This document shows, in pieces, positions 1-12,006 of a DNA stretch of 20,665 bases. The DNA lies in assembly GCA_001579985.1 (NCBI GenBank), contig LRSR01010375.1, positions 1 through 20,665 of the forward strand, in the 5' to 3' direction. This stretch comes from Hypsibius dujardini (lineage: Eukaryota > Tardigrada > Eutardigrada > Parachela > Hypsibiidae). The notes under the pieces are model-generated. The model was not told the DNA's origin. It did not search any database and worked only from the letters and a program-made list of their open reading frames with translations. The translations under genes and the position numbers were made by a program. Position 1 is the first letter of the stretch. Each line of letters opens with the position of its first letter.

Positions 1-1137
1 TTCACGTGAATGCAATATCACGACCGACTATCACTCGCTCTCGATAAGGATTTTAATAACCCATCACAATCATCATCCAAACAGCAAGGTATGCTGCGAT
101 ATATCTGTGACTTGCCTTGAAACAGGCAGCAGCACCATATAGCGGAATTGCTTTATTACACACAGGCAAAAGACCAAAGTCAGCCTCGCTGCCGGATTAC
201 GGTCGGACCTTTCAACCTTTCCCTCAACACGGCGGGCAGTGCATCATTCGCGGTGGAACTTTAAAATTGAGCGCATACCGGTAGCTTTCACCGTCTCCGT
301 CCGTCCGTGCGGTGGTAGTAGAACGGTCTCACCTCTAGTGCCCCAGCTAAACGGTCCACAAACACAGAAACACGACACAACACAGCACACAGCAAAAGAT
401 GGACAGTGCAAACCAGACCTCATCATTCGGCTGCCGGCATGATGCTCTTCCCGTCGCCTGTTTTTCTTTGTGGGAACCCAGGGCAAAGCAGCTCACATGA
501 CAATCTGTCCGCCTATTTGTCCACCAACTTGGCTGTTTGTCAGTCTGCCGGACTGACACCATACAATATGTACATCACGAACCACATTGGATCCCGGTGA
601 CGCCACCCACTGTCAAATCCCTTCCATCTGCAATACGGTACACAAAGACGGAAAACCAAGCCGCGACATCTCAAAGGAGAAACATATTTTCATGTTCACG
701 TATTCGATGGCCAAGGGGTTGTGTGCGTAATGCAGTCCAACAGAACCTTCACCCCAAACAATTCCCTGTTACCAGCACCACATAAAAAACCTTCGTACCG
801 CATATGTTAAGTAGTAGATGAACGCATCAGATGAAGTTAAATAGACTTTGACAGTAGCGTGTGGAAGTATCACAAAACCATTCCGACTCAACGTGACGAC
901 GACCGACTCCTGGTGGCAGTGTGCTTCCCTTCCTCTGGAGATTAAAGTATAAGAATTGCGTTAGTAATATGTACAGACATCATCTACTGAGTATGCCGGA
1001 AACAACAAAAGAATCTTGAAAAGTAAAAACTCAAACGCGCTCTTATCACATAAGGAATACCAAAAACACACGGTCTTCCTTCTGCTCAACGATTCCCCGC
1101 TTTGACTTGAGTGAGACTCAAAAGGAAACTAGCCCGT
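1..1137. other. Non-coding stretch downstream of the IAP gene
   Basis: No frame here shows a recognisable domain, a splice-supported exon or a credible start. The open frames (up to about 80 codons at 244-486 on the minus strand) have low-complexity, compositionally random translations. The right part is probably the 3' untranslated region of the IAP gene. A minus-strand AATAAA lies at 152-157, about 980 bases past the IAP stop, and I see no nearer canonical signal. The rest is intergenic as far as I can tell. Confidence 0.5.
152..157 (-). terminator. Candidate polyadenylation signal (AATAAA) for the IAP gene
   Basis: The plus strand reads TTTATT, which is AATAAA on the minus strand. It is the first canonical hexamer I see downstream of the IAP stop codon. 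The implied 3' UTR of about 1 kb is long for this compact region, so a non-canonical signal nearer the gene is quite possible. Confidence 0.25.
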
Positions 1138-3484
1138 TTAAGCCAGGTAGACACGGCTCTTCTGCACAATGACAGCCCGGCAGACAGGACAGGTCTGGAC
1201 CTCCGCGGAGCACTGTGAGCAGCACACCAGATGGCCGCACGGGTGGAAGATCATCTGGCTGTCCCGCACCAGGCACACCTTGCAGATTCGTTCCTTCTTG
1301 AGACGTTCGTACTCTTTGGTAAGACTTTCAACTGCCACAAAAGACGACAAACACAAATCAGCAGTGAAATCAGTTGTCAGAACCGAAAGTACGTACTGTC
1401 GCTAGGCACAACCGAGGCCGCCTCCGTCTCGGCAGCCTCCTTCAGCAACATTTCTTTCCGCAGCCTAAGGAAAGGTGAAAAAGAAATAAAAAACAATACA
1501 TTTTACTTAAGAATCGAATACAAAAAACTTACTCTTTCCGGCTTTGGATGGCCTTGGCTGCCTCTATTAGATGTGCTTCATCCTGGAATCGGGTGAAATG
1601 AAGATTCTGCCGGTTCTCGGCGACAGCCTGCTGAATGGCATCCATAAGGCCGCTGTTCCGCAGCACGGCCTGACCGATCATTTCCTCCTCACTGTCTTCG
1701 TCCGACATGGAGCGATCGGAGAAGTCGTACGACGACGGGAGCGATAAAGATTCTTCTACAGAAGGATGAAAGCAACCGATTAACGAACGTGGCATGGAGC
1801 AGATTCATTTCAATTCATTAGATAAGTTATTTCTGAAGTATGAATTCATAACTTTCTATAAAATAACCTAACCATACCTTCAAATCCAGACGATGTCTGG
1901 GAACCTGTCGAGCTCCCCGCTGATCCCTGCGACGAGTTTGTGAGTGACGCTCTCACTAACATATAGCTCTCCGGTCCACCCGACTGCACTTGCCTCACCC
2001 CCCGGGCGGAATCAACAAACGCCTGCCCCCTGGAGGCAATGACATATTCGCAGCCGGGGTAGACTTTCGCATGCTCTGTCCACGGGTCGTCTTGCGCGTC
2101 CCACCGATGAAGAGTACCGCCGCAATGAAAGCACGCCGTGACGTCGTCCTCGCCGGTGAAGAAGAGGCCGGCAGTGGCCAAGTCGCGAGGTCGCTGGGAA
2201 TTCTCTCGCGGCCACGAGGAGAAGGTGGTGAAGCGGTCCCTGTACAGCGCCATCGCCGGAACTTTGGGAATGGCCGGCACCAAAACCGGTTCTGGATTCC
2301 TGCAGGGAAAGTACCAGCCGCAGACGTCTTCGCCGGCCATTTCAGCATCTTCCGGAGATGAAGAGGAAAGTTCCGGTGTGCTGAGAGAAGTGCCTGTAAA
2401 AGGTAAAAATTCTCAGTTTAAATATATCAACAGGAATGGAAAAATTAAACACCAATAGTGTTAACATTTAATTAGTCATAAATAAAATCAGTTAAAATGA
2501 GTCGGCTCATTTTGACTAAAAACTAAACTTTGTTATTTTTTGGCTGGCTAAATAATATATAAATATTTTCCGGGCGTACTTTTGGATACAACAAAAGGAC
2601 AGCGTGGGTAGTGCCGGCGGTGCTCCTCCATGGGGACATCAGTGGGAGCCCAGTTTCCCAGGAAATCACGGCAAAAAGCACACTTCACAATGTCACCGCG
2701 GCCAGTGTAGAAGAAGCCGGCTTCCGCCATGTCGGTAGGGCTCTGGCAGGAGGACGCCGGCCATTTAACAAACGACCTCAGCCGGTTCTGGCCTATCCGC
2801 ATGTCCCACTCGTCAACTGGGCTGTCCAGCCGATTGGGGTCGCAGTCGGGGATGTCGGATCCCGCTGGTGCTGACGGTATGACAACTGCAAAAACAGAAT
2901 CTGCGTCCCTCACTTTTGTGCTGATGCGAGGAAGAAAGTCACCATAACAACTTCCTTCAACCAAAAGATCCTTTCCACCCGACAAATTCCACGACGTTAA
3001 TGAGTTCTTTCAATTATAATTATTATGAAACATACTCGGGCCCAACTAACAAGGTAATCCGACAGAAGTCCCATAAAAATAGTAACCGCATCGAATCCAA
3101 TTAAGAACATTCCAATGGAAGACCTGATTGATTGATTGATTGATTGAATAGGGTCTTCAGTCAATCAATCAATCAGTCAATCAAGCAAATTCACTTTAAA
3201 CACCCGGCTTCTCGCCACTCAAATCTCACTCCGACCGATGAATGTGGAAGAGAGGGAAAGCACCACGTACCTGTTCGGAGAGCCTTGGGGAAGTCTGCAA
3301 CCACCCCTTCGTCGCTCGTGCTGGAATTGTTGGAATCAGACCGGCGGAAATGATGAAAATCCGGCTCACTGCTCCACGGGTGTTTCTGCAGCGGCTGATG
3401 CTGCTGTGAGATGGCCGCCGAATTGGGCTTGTCAAGCTGCGGCATCAAAAAGGGGACCACGTGAGAGTACTCCCTGAGGGCCAT
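1138..3484 (-). CDS. Inhibitor of apoptosis protein: two BIR domains and a C-terminal RING (6 coding exons)
   Basis: Exons 3484-3271, 2885-2580, 2393-1878, 1755-1533, 1464-1397 and 1331-1138 join in phase to 506 residues. All five introns are GT-AG. BIR1 (about 105-170) and BIR2 (about 224-291) each show the zinc set C-x2-C-x16-H-x6-C. The RING (459-493) has CKVC, PCGH and CPVC, followed by a short hydrophobic tail, as in XIAP, cIAP and DIAP proteins. By family knowledge it binds caspases or IAP-antagonist peptides through the BIRs and ubiquitinates targets through the RING, in the cytosol. The N-terminal 70 residues are low complexity. Residues 346-442 are acidic and then helical; a degenerate UBA domain there is possible but not shown. 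The start ATG (3482-3484, context aaaATGG) follows a splice acceptor by four bases, so at least one upstream non-coding exon is expected. I cannot say whether it is an XIAP, BIRC2/3 or DIAP1 orthologue. Confidence 0.93.
3125..3184. repeat. Inverted TTGA/TCAA tetranucleotide repeat (hairpin) in IAP intron 1
   Basis: A run of TGAT-type tetramers at 3125-3148 faces a run of TCAA tetramers at 3161-3184 across a 12-base spacer. The two arms can pair over about 22 bp, so the intron RNA or the DNA could form a hairpin. Similar TTGA/TCAA runs recur in introns throughout the window. Confidence 0.8.
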
Positions 3485-3636
3485 TTTTCTGTAAAAAATG
3501 ACGAACAAATTATAAAGAAAACCAGTTAAGACGAAACTGATGAATGGGAGGGAACTACGCATCGGCTTGCTGACACAACAAGAAAATCGCCTTACGCACA
3601 CAACACACATGGCGTCAATCTATAAATACACTTACG
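3485..3636 (-). other. Putative 5' UTR intron of the IAP gene
   Basis: On the minus strand a good acceptor (pyrimidine tract, then acag) ends at 3489, only four bases before the IAP start codon. The nearest good donor upstream is CTC|GTAAGTG with its GT at 3635-3634, giving a 147-bp intron, a usual size here. A second possible donor with better consensus, GAG|GTAAGT with GT at 5240-5239, would make a 1.75 kb intron. Only transcript data can choose between them. Confidence 0.4.
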
Positions 3637-3819
3637 AGAGGCCCCCTAAAATACTTTTAGTCATCGTGAGAGGCCCTTTCCGTTCTAATCTCATAGTAAT
3701 CCGGAAAGTCGAGTATCAACACTAAATAGTTCTTTGAAATATTCTGGACTGTGCGCCTGTGTGGTGAGACTGTAAATATTGTCCACCCTCTCACTGTGCA
3801 AATCAAATCAAGCAAGTGA

Positions 3820-4079
3820 CCAATCGTAAATCACAAGTCGCCAGTAATCGGTCAGTGATTGGCCGAATTTCAATCCATTCAAATCAACCCGTTTCCCCCT
3901 CTGCGTGTACGTATCTCTGGCGGCGTTTATTCAGATTGCAGGCGCCCGTCGCGCCAGTCACGTGCCCGAAGACATTGTGAAGGAACAGGGAGGAATGCGA
4001 ACAGTCATCCATTCATCAACGTGGGAAAGTTTTAAAAGGGGGCGTGGCAATGGGGCACCGGTCAATTCCAATGACCAAT
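3820..4079. promoter_or_regulatory. Putative IAP promoter region with CCAAT boxes and a GC/CACCC box
   Basis: CCAAT occurs at 3820-3824 and 4075-4079, its complement ATTGG at 3858-3862, and an Sp1/KLF-like GGGGGCGTGGC at 4038-4048. They lie just upstream of where the first IAP exon would start if the donor at 3635 is used. Short motifs like these arise by chance, so this is a suggestion from clustering and position only. Confidence 0.25.
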
Positions 4080-4641
4080 ACGAGGTGTGTAGGCTCAAAC
4101 TGGAAGTGGTGGCTCCCTTTTTAAGGGGAAATCGTTAGTTTAATATTGGTTTTGTCTGACACCGCCAAAAATCATTCACTAGGCAATCACTTTAAAAAGG
4201 CCCAAAGGCTTTTGACTGCCCACCTCGATCGCTTCCGTTGAGAATATCTATCTGTCTCTAAACTAAAACACGGTCAGGAATTTCAATTCAATTCAATTCA
4301 ATTCCATTTGCCATATGTAACTTTTATTATCATTCGTCTACGCTTTTTCAAAATTCTAATTTTCCGAATTGCGTAAAACTGAATAACGCCCCTTCAAATC
4401 CAACAGCTCAGTGAGAATATATGCACCAGCGTTATCAACTCAATTCAGGCAGGCAGCCAAAGTTTCTGCGTGCAGTTGCAGCTGTCGTCACTGTTTGTTC
4501 GCTTCAAACACATTCGTAGAATCGCAATCAAAATCCTGTTTCCTGCCATCTGGCGTGGTCAGTCAGTCACACATTGAGCGAGGCCGTGGAGTGAGAAGTG
4601 AGAACATAAATTCCAAGAAATTTCTGCTGCACAAGCCGTGG

Positions 4642-4820
4642 TCCACACTCCACACTACAATCCACACTCCACAATCCACACTCCACTCCACAATCCACAC
4701 TCCACACAATCCACACTCCACTCCACAATCCACACCACAATCCACACCCCAGTTCACAATCCAAATCCACACTCCACAGTCCACACACAATCCACAATCC
4801 ACAGTCCACACTACCCACCC
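4642..4820. repeat. CA-rich, G-free minisatellite
   Basis: About 180 bases are built from variants of TCCACAATCCACAC and TCCACTCCACAATCC. The plus strand is almost without G, so the complement is almost without C and is G/T-rich. Long open frames cross it on both strands only because stop codons cannot form in the repeat; their His/Thr/Pro/Ser and Cys/Trp/Val/Asp translations are not evidence of a gene. Confidence 0.9.
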
Positions 4821-6339
4821 ACAGACAGACAGTCAAGGGAAGATAACATACAAAGGCAACTCTTGTCTGTGTTCTTGCTGCTGGCCTGATTGATCGATCC
4901 CCCTATTACTCGCCCTGGACTGCCACACAAAACCGTGTGCTGGCTGTGAGATGGAAAATACCACTCTAAATTTAACCTTATAAAAAACCGGTTTTCATTC
5001 AAGTCACGCGGACGACGTAAGCAAAAATGCGATAAAGTCGGGCCAGCAAGCAAGACAAACATGGAAACGCCATACTTATGTGCGTTTTAAAACCGTCCTT
5101 ATGGCGGCCGAGGAAACTACCAATAGCGCTAATGGGGATTCCACATTGATGAATCGGCACTCTCCCTGCCTTGACGTTCACATTTACAACTCTAACCGAC
5201 AGCACTGGCGAAATGGGTATGGAAGAAAAGTTCAACTTACCTCGGTTTTTTCTCCTGTATTCCTAGCGTGTGGTCCTTAAAAATTTTTCTGAATTTCCGG
5301 CTGAGATCTTAGTTTAAAGAATTAGTACAGGACAGTCCGTGTCGTAACCATGATTTCCAGATGAAGTTTCAAGAATTTGTGCTGTGGTAGAAACACATAG
5401 AACACAGAGCAAATGGAAGTGCGTTGTCGAGCGTTTGTGCCTTCCTTGTCTGCGTGTCTGTCTGCCGCGCCTGCCTGTGTCTTTCTCTCTCTCGTTTCCT
5501 CTAAATGCGTTACTCGCTTGCTTCGTTGCCACAGAGCATTTCTGTCCGTAGCGTTGCAAGAGTAGAGCTGCAAGCCCAATCGGGTCGATCGATTAGATTT
5601 TGCACGCTGCCATGGGGTGGGCCCGCTTGACTGCACTGCCCGCCTACTCGTTGCGAAACGTGGCCAAGCACAACCAATCGCAGTAGGAGCCGCTACGCCC
5701 TCTTGCGTGCACTGCACACTTTGATTGCAGTGTGCGCGTGCACATGTTGCACCGGAAATAGGCGCGGTCTTCAAAGGGAAACGATCAAAACCATCCGATA
5801 TGGAGCGGCATCCCTTTTGATGACGCGTGACTCATTCGAGGGATGATGTAAGAGAGTCCAGCAGTTGATGATGTCATTGCACTGCTTTGTGATGCCGTTG
5901 TGGCCTCTTACAGTTGTTGTTCCAAAATCAAAATCTTCGCCGTCCAACTAGAAGTTCAAAACGGCGTTAGTACATCAGCTGTCCACGTGCTCGCTAATAT
6001 CAGTTTATAGAGTCAAGCTAATTTCAAGGTCATACCTTGATTGTGTGTGTGACTGCCAGTTGCTGGACTAGTATTGTCTGTGAAATGAACTTTGACAACG
6101 GTACCCTGATAATGGAATAAGAATGGCCAATTTGGCGGTCAAAAGCAGTTTGTTGTTTTTACACCCTGATAAGCCGACCTATCCGTGGTAGTTAAATGGA
6201 AACAATGAGGCAGTCAGCTTAAACGACACGTGTGTACAAAAGGTGTTTCGCGTCTCGACATGTGGATCAACGTGTGACAGACCCAAAATGAACAGCAAGC
6301 CTCCTGGGACAAAGCAATAATATTTAAACCGGCCACGAC

Positions 6340-8742
<2,403 letters not shown>

Positions 8743-9289
8743 TTTAGGTGAATGTGTAAACGCAGAGTTGCAAGAACACCGTATACAGAAGAATGTGGAG
8801 AAATAAACAAGGAGGAGATTGCAAGAAAAGAAACAGTCACGAAAATTAAATGGCTCTGTTGGAGATGAGCGAGCAATATTTTGAGAACCTCAAAAATCGT
8901 AATGTGGAGGAGCGAGTAGAAATCGTTAGTTTCATTTCACGCTTTCCTTGCTCGCAGTGAAGGCTGCGTCCAATACGCGGAATTCGACCAACTACTTGAA
9001 AGACAAAGACTGATTTCTAATGCAAATGCATGATATGTACAGGGAATTTTGAAGCCAACCGCTATGTATCAACTTGCTGCTGTTGGTCGCTTTGATTTTC
9101 ATTTGGCATGATTTTGTTTCTTTTCTCGTCGTCCTTGGCAGTTTGAGGCTCTCTTTGTTAATTTTTCGCGATTTTCATATGGTTTTGAAATAGGCAGCCC
9201 GTTTTCCGATTGTGATGTTGTGATCGTGATCGTCTCGGGCTAACGGATTGACAAATAGCGGGTTTTCATTGGCCAAGTGCCTGTCACTT

Positions 9290-9415
9290 AACGTGTGAGA
9301 GATGCAGTCGATTGATTGATCGTTCGATGGACAGACTCTGTTTCTGTTTCTGTTGATCTTCAAATTTCCAACCGCGGCCCGCAAGCCTATTTGGAAAGGA
9401 GTTACTCCGTTTCAG
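9290..9415 (+). other. Probable SLX1 5' UTR exon (left limit uncertain)
   Basis: A strong donor TTCAG|GTAAGG ends an exon at 9415, and a strong acceptor (cctgttttgcag) ends at 9714, thirteen bases before the SLX1 start codon. Reading back in the SLX1 frame through the join meets a stop at 9354-9356 with no in-frame ATG, so the exon is non-coding. The left boundary is a guess. Short ATG-initiated frames lie at about 9302 and 9328 and would be upstream ORFs if transcribed. Confidence 0.55.
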
Positions 9416-9524
9416 GTAAGGCGAACAATAACCAAACGGCGCTAAACCCAGTTTTTTTTATATTGCCTATTGCTCTTGCCCTCCTCGAAGAGGCTCGATC
9501 GATAGATTGAGTTGGTCAGGCAGG

Positions 9525-9597
9525 AATTTGATTGATTGATTGTTTGTTTGATTGTTTGATTGTTTGATTGATTGATTGATTGTTTGACAGTTTGACT
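9525..9597. repeat. TTGA/TTTGA simple repeat in the SLX1 5' UTR intron
   Basis: Imperfect runs of GATT and GTTTGATT fill this part of the intron 9416-9714. It belongs to the same TTGA family seen in introns of the other genes. Confidence 0.85.
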
Positions 9598-9727
9598 TGC
9601 TTCGTCTAGAGTGTATTCTCCTTAGTTTTGATTGGTTGATCGATGAATTTGACAGTGAATTCTGGTTACAGGTTCTTGCATTGGTATGATTATTGATAAC
9701 TTCCTGTTTTGCAGTGTTCCATGCATC

Positions 9728-11168
9728 ATGACTGAAGAGGAACCGGCTATCACGGAGCAGACCGTGGAAAATTTTCACGGTTGCTATCTGCTTCGCTCGA
9801 ACTCGGAAAATAAATATTATCGTGGACGAACTTACATCGGTTACACTGTGGACCCGAATCGCCGGCAGAAGCAGCATAACCGCGGACGAAAATTTGGAGG
9901 TGCCTGTAGGACCAACAACCGCGGTCCATGGTGAGTGTGAGACTTGACCATTTCATTCATTTACCATTTCAGATTGTTTCCACTTGTCAGTGCTATTATT
10001 TTAAACATTTGATTGGTCACTGGGGTCTGTTCGGCTCGTTTTTCGCTTTACCAGCTATTTCCTTTCCTGTCAGGCAGGTCGTGGTTATCGTCTATGGTTT
10101 CATGACGAACATCGCTGCTTTGCAGTTTGAATGGGCGTGGCAGCATCCCGACGAATCTCGCCGGTTACGACATTCCACAAAGAAGACCAAAAAGGAAAAT
10201 GCGTAAGTGTTCTGAACTAAGCAACACAATACATTCCTGGAATGTATTGTGTTACTTAGTTCAGAACACTTCCGATACGACAAACAGTCAGACAGACAGT
10301 CAGTCAGACAGACAGACATACAGACACACGACAGACAGGCAAACAGACAGACAGACTTACACAGGCAGACACACAGACAGACGCAAGACAGACATAAAAT
10401 CAGCTATAACTCACTGACATGTAAATGACCCTATGTTCTGTCCAATTGTAGACTTGCTTATCGCTTACGTGTTATGGCGGAAATGCTTTCTGTGGATCCA
10501 TGGAGGCGTCAAGCATTGACTGTGCAATGGCTTTCTGTGGTAAATATTTTGTTTGATGATTTGATTTATCCTCATCCGGATACTTTTTCCAATGTGTCAT
10601 GGGTGTAGCGTTGTGTCTAGGAGTTCCAGATAGATTTCCCAACGAATCTCCAGCCGCCATCCCATATGACGGTCTTGAGCGGGGCGGTAAAAACAAGAAA
10701 AGTTACCGCGCCAGTTACTCCCGCTGGGAAGGACACTGGCCGAGCAGTGAAAACTTTCCCTGAAAGTACAGCCGATGTTGCCATCGTTGCTGAAGACATC
10801 GTCTTGTCATGCGGGGTGTGCAAAGCCTCGGTCGAGGTATGTTTCATGGATTTTGTGTGTGAGTCTGCCGCTCTTTGATTCTTTTCAAACCAGATTTTTA
10901 TCCCACAGAAAAGCGAGCAAGTCACATGCTTGGTGTCATCCTGCTCCACTCGCTTTCACCTCATTTGCTTAGCGAAAATCTTCTCGCTGGACGATGAACT
11001 TTTGCTGCCCTTACGGGGTAGCTGTCCAACCTGCAAAACGCCAGTTCTATGGGCTGATCTGGTACGCTTTCGAAATGGTCATTACAGGGATGGTATCGTT
11101 GAAATTCAGGCAAGTGAAATATTCGGCTATGTTGCAGCTGTCTTTACATACTGTATATAGTAGACACT

Positions 11169-11204
<36 letters not shown>

Positions 11205-11610
11205 GGCAGGCAGGCAGGCAGGCAGATAGATAAATACAGTCAGACAGGCAGACCTATGAATAGGAAGCGATAGATAAACAGACAGGTAGATGAACAGACA
11301 AATAGCTGGGTAGAGAGACATTTCAGATAGACAGTCAAGAAGACTGAGAGGGAGGCGGACAATCAAAGACACAACCAGATAGAGCCGACGGCCCTCTTGA
11401 GATGTGAAGTGTGCGCCGGATAGCGGTTTCATTGTTCGGTTCTTTCTTGTTCTAAGTCTTCCGATGGTTGGTCCAGAGGAACAGTCCCCTCTGCTGTGTG
11501 AGCGTTTGACGGTCTTTTGGCTTCTGAAATTAGTAATAAGATTGATTTGATGTTTGCAGGGAGCTCAGGCGCTGGCGGAAGATGTTCCAGAAGATGCCGG
11601 TGCTGACTAA
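9728..11610 (+). CDS. SLX1: Structure-specific endonuclease subunit SLX1 (GIY-YIG nuclease, 6 coding exons)
   Basis: Exons 9728-9930, 10074-10202, 10452-10539, 10621-10836, 10909-11109 and 11560-11610 join to 295 residues; family members are about 275-300. SLX1 is the catalytic partner of SLX4 and cuts Holliday junctions, flaps and replication forks in the nucleus. Visible: GCY (18-20) and YIGYT (36-40) for the GIY-YIG core, RRQKQHN with catalytic Arg at 45/46, and FEWAWQHP with catalytic Glu87. The C-terminal zinc domain has all eight C4HC3 ligands: C204, C207, C219, C224, H229, C232, C251 and C254. The acidic tail comes from the last exon. Intron 5 appears to be GC-AG (CAG|GCAAGT); the alternative donor CTG|GTACGC is in the same phase and would drop 20 residues, so the exact tail is uncertain. 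A 33-bp palindrome covers the intron 2 donor. Confidence 0.93.
10205..10271. repeat. Near-perfect palindrome at the 5' splice site of SLX1 intron 2
   Basis: Arm 10205-10237 and arm 10239-10271 are reverse complements over 33 bases with a single mismatch (C at 10221 against the changed position in the other arm) and one central base, 10238. The intron begins GT at 10203-10204, so the left arm starts at intron position +3 and covers the U1-pairing AAGT. A CAGA microsatellite follows ten bases later. Confidence 0.97.
10281..10394. repeat. CAGA microsatellite in SLX1 intron 2
   Basis: Imperfect CAGA/CAGT units run through this segment in the sense direction of SLX1, directly after the palindrome. 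It is an ordinary tetranucleotide repeat by composition. Confidence 0.9.
11168..11340. repeat. CAGA/CAGG microsatellite in SLX1 intron 5
   Basis: A clean run of CAGA then CAGG units at about 11170-11226 decays into degenerate AGACA/GATA units up to about 11340. It is again in the sense direction of the host gene. Confidence 0.9.
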
Positions 11611-12006
11611 TGTTGCGCATGAAGTACTAGTACACCATCAGCACTGTTCCTACCATTCCCGGCAACCAAGAGCCCAAGAGAACCATTCATTATTTTAAAA
11701 AAAATGATCATTTTGCTCGGAGATTTGCATGATTTCACTCTCAGTTTTTCCATATTTATTTTATCGTTGCAAAGTTTGATCTCGCCCTTCACGTCAGTTA
11801 CGGCATGAACACTGCATTACTTCATACGTCGGGCGCCATGCTTTGACGATCCTTACGCGCGATTAATCGGACGCCAAGAAAAGAAGGATTTCCTGATCAA
11901 ACCATATTTTAATATAATTAATGAAACCGAATCGAGGTTTATGCGAATATATGTAAAACACTCCACGCGTTCCGCTGCCTCCCGCCCAAGCAAAGCGGGA
12001 GCACAG
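11611..12006. other. Convergent 3' region between SLX1 and UQCR10
   Basis: About 400 bases between two stop codons facing each other. Nothing coding is supported here. It must hold both 3' UTRs. For UQCR10 the minus strand has ATTAAA at 11908-11913 and AATAAA at 11755-11760. I see no canonical plus-strand hexamer for SLX1, only an A-rich run near 11697-11704. Confidence 0.55.
11755..11760 (-). terminator. Candidate polyadenylation signal for UQCR10
   Basis: TTTATT on the plus strand is AATAAA in the UQCR10 direction, about 250 bases after its stop. A weaker ATTAAA at 11908-11913 is closer and could be used instead. Confidence 0.35.

Larger units (their letters stand above)
3637..6339. other. 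2.7 kb gene-poor region between the IAP promoter side and the PSMC3 3' end
   Basis: No recognisable protein is encoded here on either strand. Contents are a probable IAP promoter zone (3820-4080), the CA-rich minisatellite (4642-4820), a possible minus-strand 5' UTR exon ending at 5241 with a strong donor, and an open minus-strand frame of 150 codons at 5322-5774 with no domain I know. The left half of 5900-6339 should hold the PSMC3 3' UTR, though no canonical AATAAA was seen close to its stop. Confidence 0.5.
8743..9727. promoter_or_regulatory. Shared 5' region between divergent PSMC3 and SLX1
   Basis: The two genes are transcribed away from each other from this interval of just under 1 kb, which also contains the SLX1 5' UTR exon and its intron. 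I see no TATA box or other motif I would defend. The stretch 8743-9290 is AT-leaning, without repeats or credible ORFs, and is the natural place for a bidirectional promoter. Confidence 0.45.

Noticed and set aside
1138-3484. A viral origin for the IAP gene, since BIR proteins also occur in baculoviruses
   Set aside because: Six exons with standard introns, a 506-residue two-BIR plus RING layout and a host-gene neighbourhood fit an ordinary animal gene.
4411-4893. A 160-codon plus-strand open frame and overlapping minus-strand frames rich in Cys, Trp, Val and Asp
   Set aside because: They run through the CA-rich minisatellite, where stop codons cannot occur. The peptides are translations of the repeat unit.
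5322-5774. A 150-codon minus-strand open frame
   Set aside because: No domain, no homology I recognise, unusual residue mix and no splice or start support. Kept only as a possible UTR or small transcript region.
9728-9790. Degenerate GIY motif (GCY) in SLX1 as a sign of lost activity
   Set aside because: From memory, SLX1 proteins commonly have CY or VY at this place. The catalytic Arg and Glu and all eight zinc ligands are present.
10092-10417. Two overlapping open frames on opposite strands with almost the same peptide ([11 protein letters not shown])
   Set aside because: The likeness is caused by the DNA palindrome at 10205-10271, not by a duplicated gene.
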